Both the position numbers and the translations under genes were made by a program. The notes under the pieces are model-generated. The model searched no databases and was not told the origin of the DNA. It saw only the letters and a program-made list of their open reading frames with translations. A stretch of 64,000 bases of DNA from Isoetes taiwanensis (Eukaryota > Streptophyta > Lycopodiopsida > Isoetales > Isoetaceae): contig JAJEKV010000566.1 of NCBI GenBank assembly GCA_021234155.1, positions 18,230 through 82,229 of the forward strand. The letters are read 5' to 3'. Numbering within the stretch: position 1 is the stretch's first letter; every line of letters begins with the position of its first letter. Positions 55,336 through 64,000 of the stretch are shown here, piece after piece.

Positions 55336-55615
55336 TTGGGATCGTACCTCCGGGAGGTAATGGATACGCGGACTCAGTTATGCCCCCCCTGTCCGACATT
55401 AACCTCAGCTGTACTTGTGATTATGTATATAACTGTGCAGTATGTCAGCATCCTTATTGCTATTAAGGGTTTTCCCCCGAAAACCCTTAGTAATCCTTAG
55501 GTTTTTTAATCCTGGTAGTAATATGCCTGCTGCTCTCTCTTTGTACTTGGGTCCCATAGGCCAGTTGGTCTCCGTGGACAATAAAATCATATTCTATTCT
55601 ATTCTATCATTCAAT
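53314..55615 (+). mobile_element. LINE (non-LTR retrotransposon), 5'-truncated
   Basis: A GC-richer segment whose protein begins in mid ORF2 (GKAADLDGMRAELLKWGGPP) and ends with a 3' UTR. LCTLYLGPIGQ-type decayed DNA is followed by AATAAA (about 55580) and a short (ATTCT)n tail at about 55588-55612 in place of poly(A). The abrupt start inside ORF2 near FWRKVLSKP fits 5' truncation during target-primed reverse transcription. No target duplication could be identified with confidence. Confidence 0.75.
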
Positions 55616-56882
55616 ATGCAGTTGATTCTGCAATTGTTTTGCAGGTTGAATATTTGTAGTCTTCTGTTTCGGGACCTTCTGTTATTTTTTGGGCTCAAGT
55701 AAGTCAATTGTTTCTATTGAGAAGAATACAGTTGCATTGATAATCAAACACTTACATTTTATAGGGCCCCAGGATATTCCATATTTGTACTGCATATTTT
55801 TTATTGGAATTGCTCCATTAGGATGCATGTACTAATGTGTTAGAAAGTGACATTACTATCTGTTTCTAAATGGACTCGCGCTAACAATCTATTTTGGCTA
55901 GGTCCATGTCATTGAATTTGCTGATGGGCTCATTTTGTTTTACAGGAGTTATGTTACTATCCTAGAGACATATCGGTCTGATTTTTGTTCACATTGCTTA
56001 ACCATGTATTTTAAGCCAATCATGTATACAAAAAGCTGGCATTCAAGTGAGATTTGCTTAACCAAACCCCTCTTTATTTTTTCGATATTCATGCCAATTG
56101 TCTTCTATAGCAAACAATTCATGCAGGCTTCATGAAGGTGGAATGATTATTCTCAACATGAGAGAGATGGACGCACAAATTCAGTCATTTGCAAGTTGTA
56201 TAAATCCAAAAGATATAGCAAAGGGCAGCATGAAAGCTAGAAGTGAATTGTAATCATACAACTCTTATGGCTATTTAAAGGGTCTTTTACTAGGGCTAGG
56301 ACAATGTTCAATGCAGTCTTGGTGAATCGTGTCAATCCCCTCAAGGAATGAATGTACCAAATATAACATTGAATTCTTAGGAAACACACACAATGTTTCA
56401 TACTATTTTAATTTGCATGTATCAAGCAATACGATAGTTTCAAAAGGCATTATTGACAATATGCTTAAAATGTCAATAAACCCAAGGGAACATATAGGGG
56501 TTGCCATCACCGTGGTACATGCCAAACTTGGAGAAGGCCAAAAAGCCCTCGGTTGTATCAAAGAAATCCAATTTCAGTTGTATCAACGAATTGCAATGAT
56601 TGACTTTTACTTTTGACAAATGCTAAATGTGTGTAACAAGCCAAGACTTATGAGCTTATTCTCTTGACAATCACTCTCCCTAACGCTCAACCCTAACCAT
56701 TGCAACTTCACTTTGAAGGTCAACCACATTTTAGAACTAATTTGGCCTAGGCATATGCAGAGTAATTATGACTAAGCAAATTTAATGATACTACCCACCT
56801 AAAAGCAATTAAATGAATATATATCTGCCATTTCCTATATATCGGCCACTCCTCAGTTAACAATATTGTCACAAATGCTTCT
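55616..56882. other. Intergenic DNA, no gene seen
   Basis: AT-rich with no recognisable block. The 95-codon frame at 56329-56616 has no family motif. Confidence 0.45.
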
Positions 56883-57030
56883 TATCTCATATGCCAAAGA
56901 TATAATTGCTTTAAAATTAGAGTTACACACCTTAACGATGGGCCATGTGGTCTCTATCTCATATGTCAAAGATATAATTGTATTAAAATTAGAGTTGCAC
57001 ACCTTAGCAATGGGGGGTCCATGTGGTTTT
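56883..57030 (+). repeat. Two tandem 72-bp repeats
   Basis: TATCTCATATG(C/T)CAAAGATATAATTG, AAAATTAGAGTT(A/G)CACACCTTA and CCATGTGGT occur in both copies, which begin at 56883 and 56955. Confidence 0.85.
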
Positions 57031-60000
57031 GTATGATGGAGTGCTCAAGTCTTAAAATATTGCTATGGCTCCTTATCATATAGGTTCTCCAAATTGCAAA
57101 GTCTTGCAAATCTTATAGTTAGCCCAATTACTTCTGCGCATGAAGATTTCGCATCATATGATCCTCTTTAAACAAGGATGGCTTTGACCTTCAATGTTCA
57201 TAAATTTTATGAATGTTTGCATATAAGAATGTCACATATCATATTTTCTTAAAAAATGGCCATCAAATGGATAACTAGTCAAAGAGTTCTTCTACAACTT
57301 AAAGAGTTTCAAGACTCATTTTTGCTATAATTCGAATAGCAATAGATTTTTAAAGGAATCTTTGTGAAAAGAAGTCAAAGACTTCTTGTATTAGAGGTAT
57401 CTAAACACAAACACCATAACCTTTGTACTTCAAGAATGTATAAACCCTCGCATTGCAAAGCATAATGTCATTTATTAGCATCTTCACGGACATTTCCCCT
57501 TCCTTAAAGGGGTACTTCTTTGATCGATGCTATTCCAGTGATCTCCTCCTCTTCAATACAATAAGTTATTTTGGCATAGCTATTAATCATATCTCCATTC
57601 TGTCATATATCTAAGAGGGATGGTGACTATTTTTCCTCCACCCCTTTCAGTGCTTCGATGAAAAAAGCTACCTTGGATGCTTACGGGATTTCTCCATGCC
57701 TTGTCCACTTCATAATTGTCCCATTTCTAACAAAACCAAGTGCATGCGCCCTAGGAGGTGCATGCACCCATAGTATATGCATGTACTGAGTGCATCCATA
57801 TGAGCTTAAATGATTTTGTTAGGGGCTTCCACAAACCTCTTTGCATCTTGTTCTTTGAGATGTATTCGCTATATATATGGGAACAAGTCCGATAGAGCAT
57901 CTCAAGCTTGTTTCATTCTCAATGAGGAATGGATATCATCAGCGCCCTCCTTTCAATATCAACCATCACTTTTTTATATTCAAATTCCTTTGCCTCGTGA
58001 ATGTCAATAAGCCATCGTTATTAGTCGTAGTCGCGATGGTTTAATGCCATAAATATTTTTTATTTGTTTCTAATATGTGAAAATGGGACAATAAATGCGC
58101 AATCTCTCGAAATCCGTGAAAATGAAGGGTAGGTAATCTACATGGCATTGGGGAGAATAATAAGAAATCTGACGTGGAATGGCTCTTACGAGGCCATTTT
58201 GAGATCCCAAATCCGCCCTAATGTGAGATGTCCTTTGAGCAACACCTCTATGTTGCCCTAATCTTCGCTTGGACCTCATGTTGCACCACACATCGTTGGT
58301 GTCATGGTTTGGGTAGGGCCGGCCATGTTAATGCTCAGATATGTGACACTCCCTCCATATGATATACATGAGCCCATATGGGCTTGACAGCATATTACAC
58401 ATGCATTCTATGACTCCTTCAGCAATGGATAGAGTTCTATTCTTTGCATGCATGCATATGCGCATGATATAACATATAAACGGATGAATCGTGGGAAACC
58501 CATATATTCAGGAGATCTATCAGAGGATATTTAAGCTTTTTATAAGTCCTTACTTAAATTTTAGAGGTCTTTTAGTGGTACCAATTCTGTTTATATATTC
58601 TTTGCTACATTTTGTAGGTCAGTCCCTCCCTGGTAGGCATTTTCTTAATCGTAGGACGATTTGTGCGTTTTTAATGTTTAAATTGTCAGATTTCAGGTTG
58701 GTTGAAGAGGCTAATTTGCATTTTCCTCCTTCTTATTGGCGGGAAGGTCTAGATTCGTTTCTTGAGTAGAATAGAGTATTTTGATAGATTACTTTTAAAA
58801 AATGAGACTGGTTTAGATTATCAAGATAAGGATATGTATGTGAGCAGTTGGGCTATGTGTCTAATCACTTCAGATGGCTGACTGTTGTGCATCATGACAA
58901 TGCAACATCTTTCTTGATTTCGTATATTACTTTCAGGATTTTTGATTGATCAGTTTGTAGATCTTGCCAAAATGTGGGAGCAATGGTTGCTCTTTGAGGG
59001 ATGTGACATATCACTAAAGTTAATTTTTTTCCCTCTCTCTACATCTCTATCCTTAAAAGAGATTTTTTTTGTGCATTCAAGGATATAACTGTTGCTTTCG
59101 GAAGTTAGGAAGATGTAAATTCTGAGGTTGTAGTATTGTATTAGCTCGATGGAAAAAGAGGATGAGTGAGGTTTACGAGTGCGTTCGATTTGTGCGGAAT
59201 TCTTACTTCAATTTTATCATTATCCATGAAGAATCTTTATATAATATTTTGAATTTGATGAATACAAAATCTTTCATTCGTTCAAAAAATAATTTTGTTT
59301 AGCATAGCAATTATAGAATCCTAAATCTCGCTAGGGATATTTAGAGGACCGACATTTGTCCTATGGAATGTTGCCATTATATGTGCCATTATGATATGAC
59401 CTAAACCACACATCTATTTTTCCCTACGAATATACAATAGCCCCACAGACATCTCTATTCTACCTCCGTATAAGAAACTATACATAAACTCTCTATCTGG
59501 AATTGTGTTTTGTATTATTTTAGGGTATTCTCGATAAGGTTGGTGATAAGACTCTTGCCATATATAGTATTGAAAGTCGTATATTCGTGACACGTTGAGC
59601 GACTTCTTCTTTTTTTTAACCTTTTTTTCAATTTTCCCCTTTTTTTTTGTGCCAATGTTGGGCTTGAACAAGTGGTCTGGAATAGTAGTTTGGAGTTAGT
59701 GTGTTTTCGATGGTCGCTTTATGCTTTCTCTTTGTCTACCTTAGGAATACATGCTAGTTGTTTTGGGTTCATACATGACTCCTCTCACCACATGGAATAG
59801 AAGTTTCCAGATTCGATAAAATGGAAGACACTATTCTATTCAGCCCATATTCATGTCTCACATCTGGCAACATATCCTCAGGAAATACTTATTTAGAGCA
59901 AGAAGCTCATTCTGCCCGTCAAGAAGCGAGTTTCTAGACTGTGGCGGGAGGAAGGATCGATCAGGCTGATTGCAACGGCCCGGATTTACAGAAGTAGTGA

Positions 60001-60345
60001 GTGGGGGGGGGGATTAGAGAAATTGAAGTCCAAACACTAAAGTACAGAATCTGAGATGTAACCTTACAGCTGCTGTTCAAAAAGCAACTGTGCATCTTCT
60101 AATGTTAAAGCTTGGGCAATAGTAGTGCCATGTCCATTAACTTGCAAGACCTCAGGGAGCCAGAACAAGAGTCTGATCACCCGATTGCTCTCTTCTGCCT
60201 ACACCATCTGACTTGCTCTGTCGCTAGATACAGCCTTTATTTTATCTCCAAATGTATCCACCATCATCAGAGTTCTACTTTAAACTGTGGTATTTTGTGT
60301 TGCATTGTGCTATTTCAATTCTTTTATTGTTTCAGTTTAATTTTC
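57031..60345. other. Intergenic DNA, no supportable gene
   Basis: AT-rich, with TGCATG-rich words at 57742-57785 and a ten-G run at 60003-60012. A 92-codon frame at 58491-58769 ends in a plausible soluble segment (FRLVEEANLHFPPSYWREGL) but matches nothing I know. Confidence 0.4.
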
Positions 60346-60431
60346 ACGGACTCAAGTCTATGGCACCTCACGGACTTAAGTCTAAGGCACTTCATCTTTT
60401 TGAATGGTAGGATCACGGACGTAAGTCCATT
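60346..60431 (+). repeat. Three short CACGGAC..AAGTC repeats
   Basis: CACGGACTCAAGTCTATGGCA, CACGGACTTAAGTCTAAGGCA (each quoted as 21 bases less its last) and CACGGACGTAAGTCCA occur at about 60347, 60371 and 60413. The middle copy contains the perfect palindrome GACTTAAGTC. Confidence 0.6.
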
Positions 60432-60526
60432 GTTCTATGATGATAGATAATATCGATTGGCAATATGAGATGTTGTGGATTGCTCTAGTCCCTGTTCTGT
60501 TATAAATAATTTAATATAAATTATAA

Positions 60527-60970
60527 TGAATAATTATTCTTTTAAATGTGCCATTTGCTTTAAAATTTGAGGCGTTTGGATATAACAACTGATCAAAAAT
60601 GCATTTGGCGTAGGTAAATGAGCAATCCATGGTTGAGCAAGATGCGATGCTTCTTTTTAAGACATTCAAAATGGATGAACACGAAGTCTGCCTATTTAGG
60701 ATGGAATTTATGCAACACGAAATCATTTGGATGCAGTTGAATGCTTGTATTGAATAATTATTCTTTTAAATGTGCCATTTGCTTTAAAATTTGAGGCGTT
60801 TGGATATAACAACTGTTGCATTTGGCGTAGGTAAATGAGCAATCCATGGTTGAGCAAGATGCGATGCTTTTTTTGAAGACATTCAAAATGGATGAACACG
60901 AAGTCTGCCTATTTAGGAGGGAATTTATGCAACACGAAATCATTTGGATGCAATTGAATGCTTGTATCTC
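60527..60970 (+). repeat. 224-bp tandem duplication
   Basis: 60527-60750 is repeated from 60751 with few changes, the main one being loss of GATCAAAAA. Both copies translate to a matching segment MVEQDAML..KTFKMDEHEV followed by QHEIIWMQLNACI, so a small exon-like frame has been duplicated with it. The protein is not recognised. Confidence 0.85.
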
Positions 60971-61036
60971 AACATATATAAGGCAGTCCCAATTTTTGTT
61001 TGATTGTAATATTTTTTCCCCAGCAATAAATTTGGG

Positions 61037-61090
61037 GGCGACACGTGGATGACTTCCTAAAGCGGCGACACGTGGATGACTTCCTAAAGC
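61037..61090 (+). promoter_or_regulatory. Duplicated 27-bp G-box element
   Basis: GGCGACACGTGGATGACTTC plus seven more bases occurs twice in tandem (61037-61063 and 61064-61090). Each has a CACGTG G-box (61042 and 61069), the binding site of plant bZIP and bHLH factors. A third CACGTG lies at 61235, and TATATAT at 61190-61196 stands between them and the ATG at 61246. This is promoter-like by arrangement only. Confidence 0.4.
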
Positions 61091-61245
61091 ATTAAAAAGG
61101 AAGGCTAGAAGGGAAGGATGGGCATGGGATCAATTAAAAGGGGAGGCTACGACAAAAATTGCATTTTTGGCCTAATGATTGCTGAATCTTATATATCACT
61201 ATCACTATCAGAAAAGGAAAAAAATTCACCGCCACACGTGCATTT

Positions 61246-61367
61246 ATGGCATTTATGGCGGCATCAAGCCCTGCAGTCCATCCTTCTGCTCCAAAATCCT
61301 TCATTCCGGCCAAGAGAATCAGGAAGAATCAGGCCAAATCCGTCCAAATCAAGCCCCTTTGGTTCCG
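61246..61367 (+). CDS. Possible first exon with plastid transit peptide
   Basis: ATG 61246 opens MAFMAASSPAVHPSAPKSF then IPAKRIRKNQAKSVQIKPLW, about 40 residues rich in Ser, Ala, Pro, Lys and Arg with no acidic residue, the composition of a chloroplast transit peptide. The frame meets a good splice donor (CCG|GTGAGC) at 61367/61368 and would otherwise stop at once (TGA 61369). Upstream are a doubled G-box and a TATA box. Downstream exons could not be joined; the methyltransferase-like exon at 62.4 kb is a possible partner. The ATG at 61255 is an alternative start. Confidence 0.3.
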
Positions 61368-62418
61368 GTGAGCTTTGCATCTACACCTCCGCCATAGCCA
61401 AGCCAAGCTCACCCTTCTTGCTCAAACCTCGAACTGAGAGCTGCCAAATGTTCTAACTTTTGGAGAAAGCTTGCAAAAGGGTTGTGCGCACTGCTGCCAG
61501 AGCTGAATCTCGCAGGTTTGTCACTTCCCTTCCCCTGCTTCCTCTCTAAGCAGATAGATATAAACTTTGGCAGATAGATATATAAGGAAGAAGGAAATTT
61601 TGAAGCAGATAGATGTAAACTTTGGCATAGGGATCACAGAGGGTTTGCACTGGATGAATGCCTTTAGGCACAATGCAAATCCAGCAAGCGAAACAGGTAA
61701 AAACTCCCTAGGCAGATAATATTCCATTTTCTGCAGATAAAATGGGGTGTGGAGGTCTGAGGCTTCTTTCCAAGCTATGGATTTGCCAGAGCCAGATCTC
61801 TGCATAGCTGTATACAAATATTCTATACATAGATGCTTACACTGCCGAAATACTAAGTCTTGGCATTGCTAAGTTCTTATTTGAAAGATGCAGGCATACT
61901 TCATATGTACGCAGATGGATGTCTTACAAGCAAGCCCTACATCACGAGCTCTTTGACAGAGGCCTCTCTATGTTTTGATTCCAAAAAAATACAGGCAACA
62001 ACATCAATTTGGGCCTGACATTTTGACATTCGATTCAGGCAAGTATTCTCTTTTCTTAACGGTATTGGGTATGTTGCACAATAATCTGGTGGTTATTGTA
62101 GTCTAGACTTTTGCTATTGAGTAGATCCATCCCCATTTATGGGGCGATGGATTGTGTTAATGAAGAAAACTCTATTTAACTGATGTAGAAATAGATTGGA
62201 GCATACCGGATAGTATATCAGACCTTCTGGGTAGGTAGAACCCATTAGATCGTTAGAACTACTGCATTCTTTTCAATATGTGGGGCAAGATCTTGGCTGC
62301 ATGAGGCAAGTAGAAACAACCCACTAGTTCTGTTGAACTGTAGGGCATAGTGGCCACAAAAAGGCAATACACACATCCGATGGTAAATTCAAAAGCCAGG
62401 GTTGCGGAACACTTTTGA

Positions 62419-62584
62419 TTTTGAATCTTCTGATGTGCTGGATCATTCCCTATTTTTGGCCCTCCTTTTTGTCAGAAGTAGAAAGCACTCTTAAGCCTGG
62501 TGGTTTGGCATGCTTCCATGTTGCTGAAATACAGGATCAAACAAGCAGCAAACAACTTGGACCCACTATTATCTTGCTGCAAAG
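62419..62584 (+). CDS. Possible SAM-dependent methyltransferase exon
   Basis: FLSEVESTLKPGGLACFHVA (about 62469-62528) matches the FL.E..R.LKPGG...F.V block of class I S-adenosylmethionine methyltransferases, the strand-loop after motif II. It continues EIQDQTSSKQLGPTIILLQ to a donor-like AAAG|GTATTT at 62584/62585. The preceding frame is interrupted (SSDVLDHS in another frame could be the usual block just upstream). The glycine-rich SAM-binding motif is not found nearby, as expected if it lies in another exon beyond a long intron. It may be a host gene exon or a pseudogene. Confidence 0.35.
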
Positions 62585-63355
62585 GTATTTTTCATTTCTT
62601 CACCTAATATTTAAGTGCCATACGTTGGCAAATGAGAAAGCTTTTTCTCACTGGGTTGGGTTAGGCCTGACAACATAGTCTGGAGACTGCTCAATTATGG
62701 CAAGGTTTAGATATGGAGAAGAAGCATTGGGCTTTATATTTCTCTAGTGGCTTCTTTTTAAGCAAAAATGATAGAAGGGTTGTGCCTTTAAATCAAATCT
62801 TATTTTTCATAAGATATTAACAAAGAGGTAAGGCTCGACATCAAAAAAATTATGCTTCTAGCGATGGTTTGCTAACTATGATGGAATTATCTCTATTTGT
62901 AGGTCCTTTGCAAATTTAACCCTTCTCTGACAGTATTATGCTATAGATGAAATCATGGAAAGGTTACGGGTGCACATGCATCATCTGAAGTAGATGTAGG
63001 CCATTCAAAAATATGATGAAGTAATTGTGATATATTCATTTTGTGCTATTGATAAATAATGTTTGCAATTATATTCAAGTTGTAGAATCATCTCTGTGAT
63101 GAGATGTGCCTGCATTCTGCTCTTAAGACTACCCTCAACTGTGTAGTTAGTGTTGTTCCTAACACTTCCTACCATGCACCTTCTGTGATGCATTTGTGTC
63201 ATGGTTTAACATAAGTTGTTAGCAATGTTGAACACATCAAACCAATGAGTTACTTCGTGCTCAGGCAAATGAGCTAGTGGCTGATATTGCTGCCCTTGAG
63301 ACTTCAATAGGAAGACAAAAGATTTGAAGAGCAAATATGTTTCTCTTATGGCTTC
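62585..63355. other. Intronic or intergenic DNA, no gene seen
   Basis: AT-rich with no recognisable block. Confidence 0.4.
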
Positions 63356-64000
63356 TTTTTTTTGAAGGACGAAAGCCAAAAAGTTTATTAATCAGAGAAA
63401 AAGTACAAAATTTATATGTCTCATCTAACTGTGTAAGCACACAGAGATGCCACAGGAGCACGAGCCTAGAGCACAATGTACTTACTCCAGAATAGGAGAC
63501 TAATGATAAGAATCAATTCGAAGATACTGAATCCAGATGCGTTCCACCGGTCAAAGGGAAGAACACTTTCGTAGGGTCTGTCAATATCTTTTTCTCGGAC
63601 CATTTGTAATAACATTGTGTGCGAGATGAATAAATGCCCGAAAGATGTGGTGTCTGCGGCGCCCCATATCGACCATAGGAGCCAACAGGAACCAAGATGA
63701 AATGCCCTTTGTTTATTTGGAGGCCATGCGTTGGGATAGGATGCCAAAAGGATGCATCGGCAATCCAATGTCTTGTTAAACAAACCTTGTAGCGGAGACC
63801 CCCTTGTTGGTTGAACCTCACGACAATCAAAGAGACAATGCTCAAGAGTCTCAACATCCAGAAGGAGAGCGGGCATACTGCGGATATGCGAGGATCATAG
63901 CGATGTCGAAAGGCATTAACCCATGAGGCACTGTGGATAACCCGCCACCACGGTCATGTGAGACTTTAGGGTGGAGCGACCTATCCCAAAGCCATCGCCA
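63356..64000 (-). mobile_element. 3' end of a second LINE, running off the window
   Basis: On the minus strand the element ends at a run of eight A (T run 63356-63363 on the plus strand), preceded by AATAAACTTTTTGGCTTTCG and TCCTTC, an ending common in plant L1-type elements. The protein fragment upstream supports this. The 5' part lies beyond the right edge, so no target duplication can be checked. Confidence 0.75.
63466..64000 (-). pseudogene. LINE ORF2 C-terminus (zf-RVT-like), partial
   Basis: From the right edge the minus strand reads WLWDRSLHPKV, then in another frame RHRYDPRISAVCP, and then LLLDVETLEHCLFDCREVQ. This is the zinc-binding region found after reverse transcriptase in plant L1-type LINEs (W..LW....P.K, CP.C, ..E...H....C). 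It is followed by GSCWLLWSIWGAADTTSFG, matching the usual LLWHIWKARN block, and a stop at about 63468. Frame changes around 63860-63950 make it broken. It differs from the LINE at 53-55 kb in sequence and 3' end, so two LINE families are present. Confidence 0.65.

Noticed and set aside
55466-55496. Telomere-like AAACCCTTA / TTAAGGGTTTT words
   Set aside because: They belong to a palindrome in the LINE 3' UTR and do not form a TTTAGGG array.
58491-58769. 92-codon frame ending FRLVEEANLHFPPSYWREGL
   Set aside because: The end looks protein-like, but no family is recognised, and there is no exon boundary or repeat context to support a gene.

Overview
This is a eukaryotic, almost certainly land-plant, nuclear window made mostly of repeats and transposable elements; no complete, unbroken host gene can be supported. 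Plant origin is inferred from a Ty3/gypsy element of the Tat type with a second, archaeal-like RNase H, an Argonaute fragment with the plant AGO4-clade motif GMDVSHG, an Au-like tRNA-derived SINE, and plant-style LINE 3' ends. The very high repeat load and the LINE reverse-transcriptase type suggest a large-genome non-flowering plant (fern, lycophyte, bryophyte or gymnosperm), but that is a weak inference.

Layout. 1-1451: intergenic DNA with a small 121-bp tandem repeat. 1452-18071: a head-to-tail array of four complete and one truncated copies of a ~3.42-kb unit. It starts and stops in (GAA)n tracts, and each internal junction carries a GC-rich hairpin followed by a TATA box. 18072-18261: a ~190-bp (GAA)n tract. 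18629-20000: a possible CACTA-like end next to two fragments related to RNA-directed DNA methylation, an AGO4-like PIWI piece on the minus strand and a WG-repeat (AGO-hook-like) exon on the plus strand. 20015-20865: a GC-rich repeat with a decayed relative at 44.1 kb.

22646-39302: an LTR retrotransposon with recognisable ends (TG...CA LTRs of 339 and 334 bp, 5-bp target duplication TCAGT). Its order is gag, protease, archaeal-type RNase H, reverse transcriptase, RNase H, integrase, with many frame breaks. At the start of the reverse-transcriptase domain it is split by a ~9.3-kb DNA element (26537-35839) with similar inverted ends (GGGTAAAAGCA...). That element carries a spliced, coiled-coil and possibly Ulp1-like reading frame and an FCP1/NIF-phosphatase-like fragment on the plus strand. 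On the minus strand it carries the broken remains of a cysteine-rich protein with WSDG...QFK and GSGHGKG motifs, which I read as its candidate transposase and cannot place in a named superfamily.

39308-53313: CT-rich and AT-rich non-coding DNA with several families of direct repeats (42.9-44.3, 44.8/50.4, 47.6 and 47.9/48.8 kb), a (CT)n tract and SINE copies at 40.9 and 51.5 kb. 53314-55615: a broken, probably 5'-truncated LINE. 60.5-62.6 kb: a 224-bp tandem duplication, a doubled G-box, a possible plastid-targeting first exon and a possible methyltransferase exon, the only hints of a host gene. 63356-64000: the 3' end of a second LINE on the minus strand, running off the window.

Caution on sequence quality: repeat copies that are otherwise identical differ in short clusters at CAG/CTG trinucleotides. 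This looks more like base-calling error at CHG-methylated sites than mutation, so some frameshifts may be artefacts.
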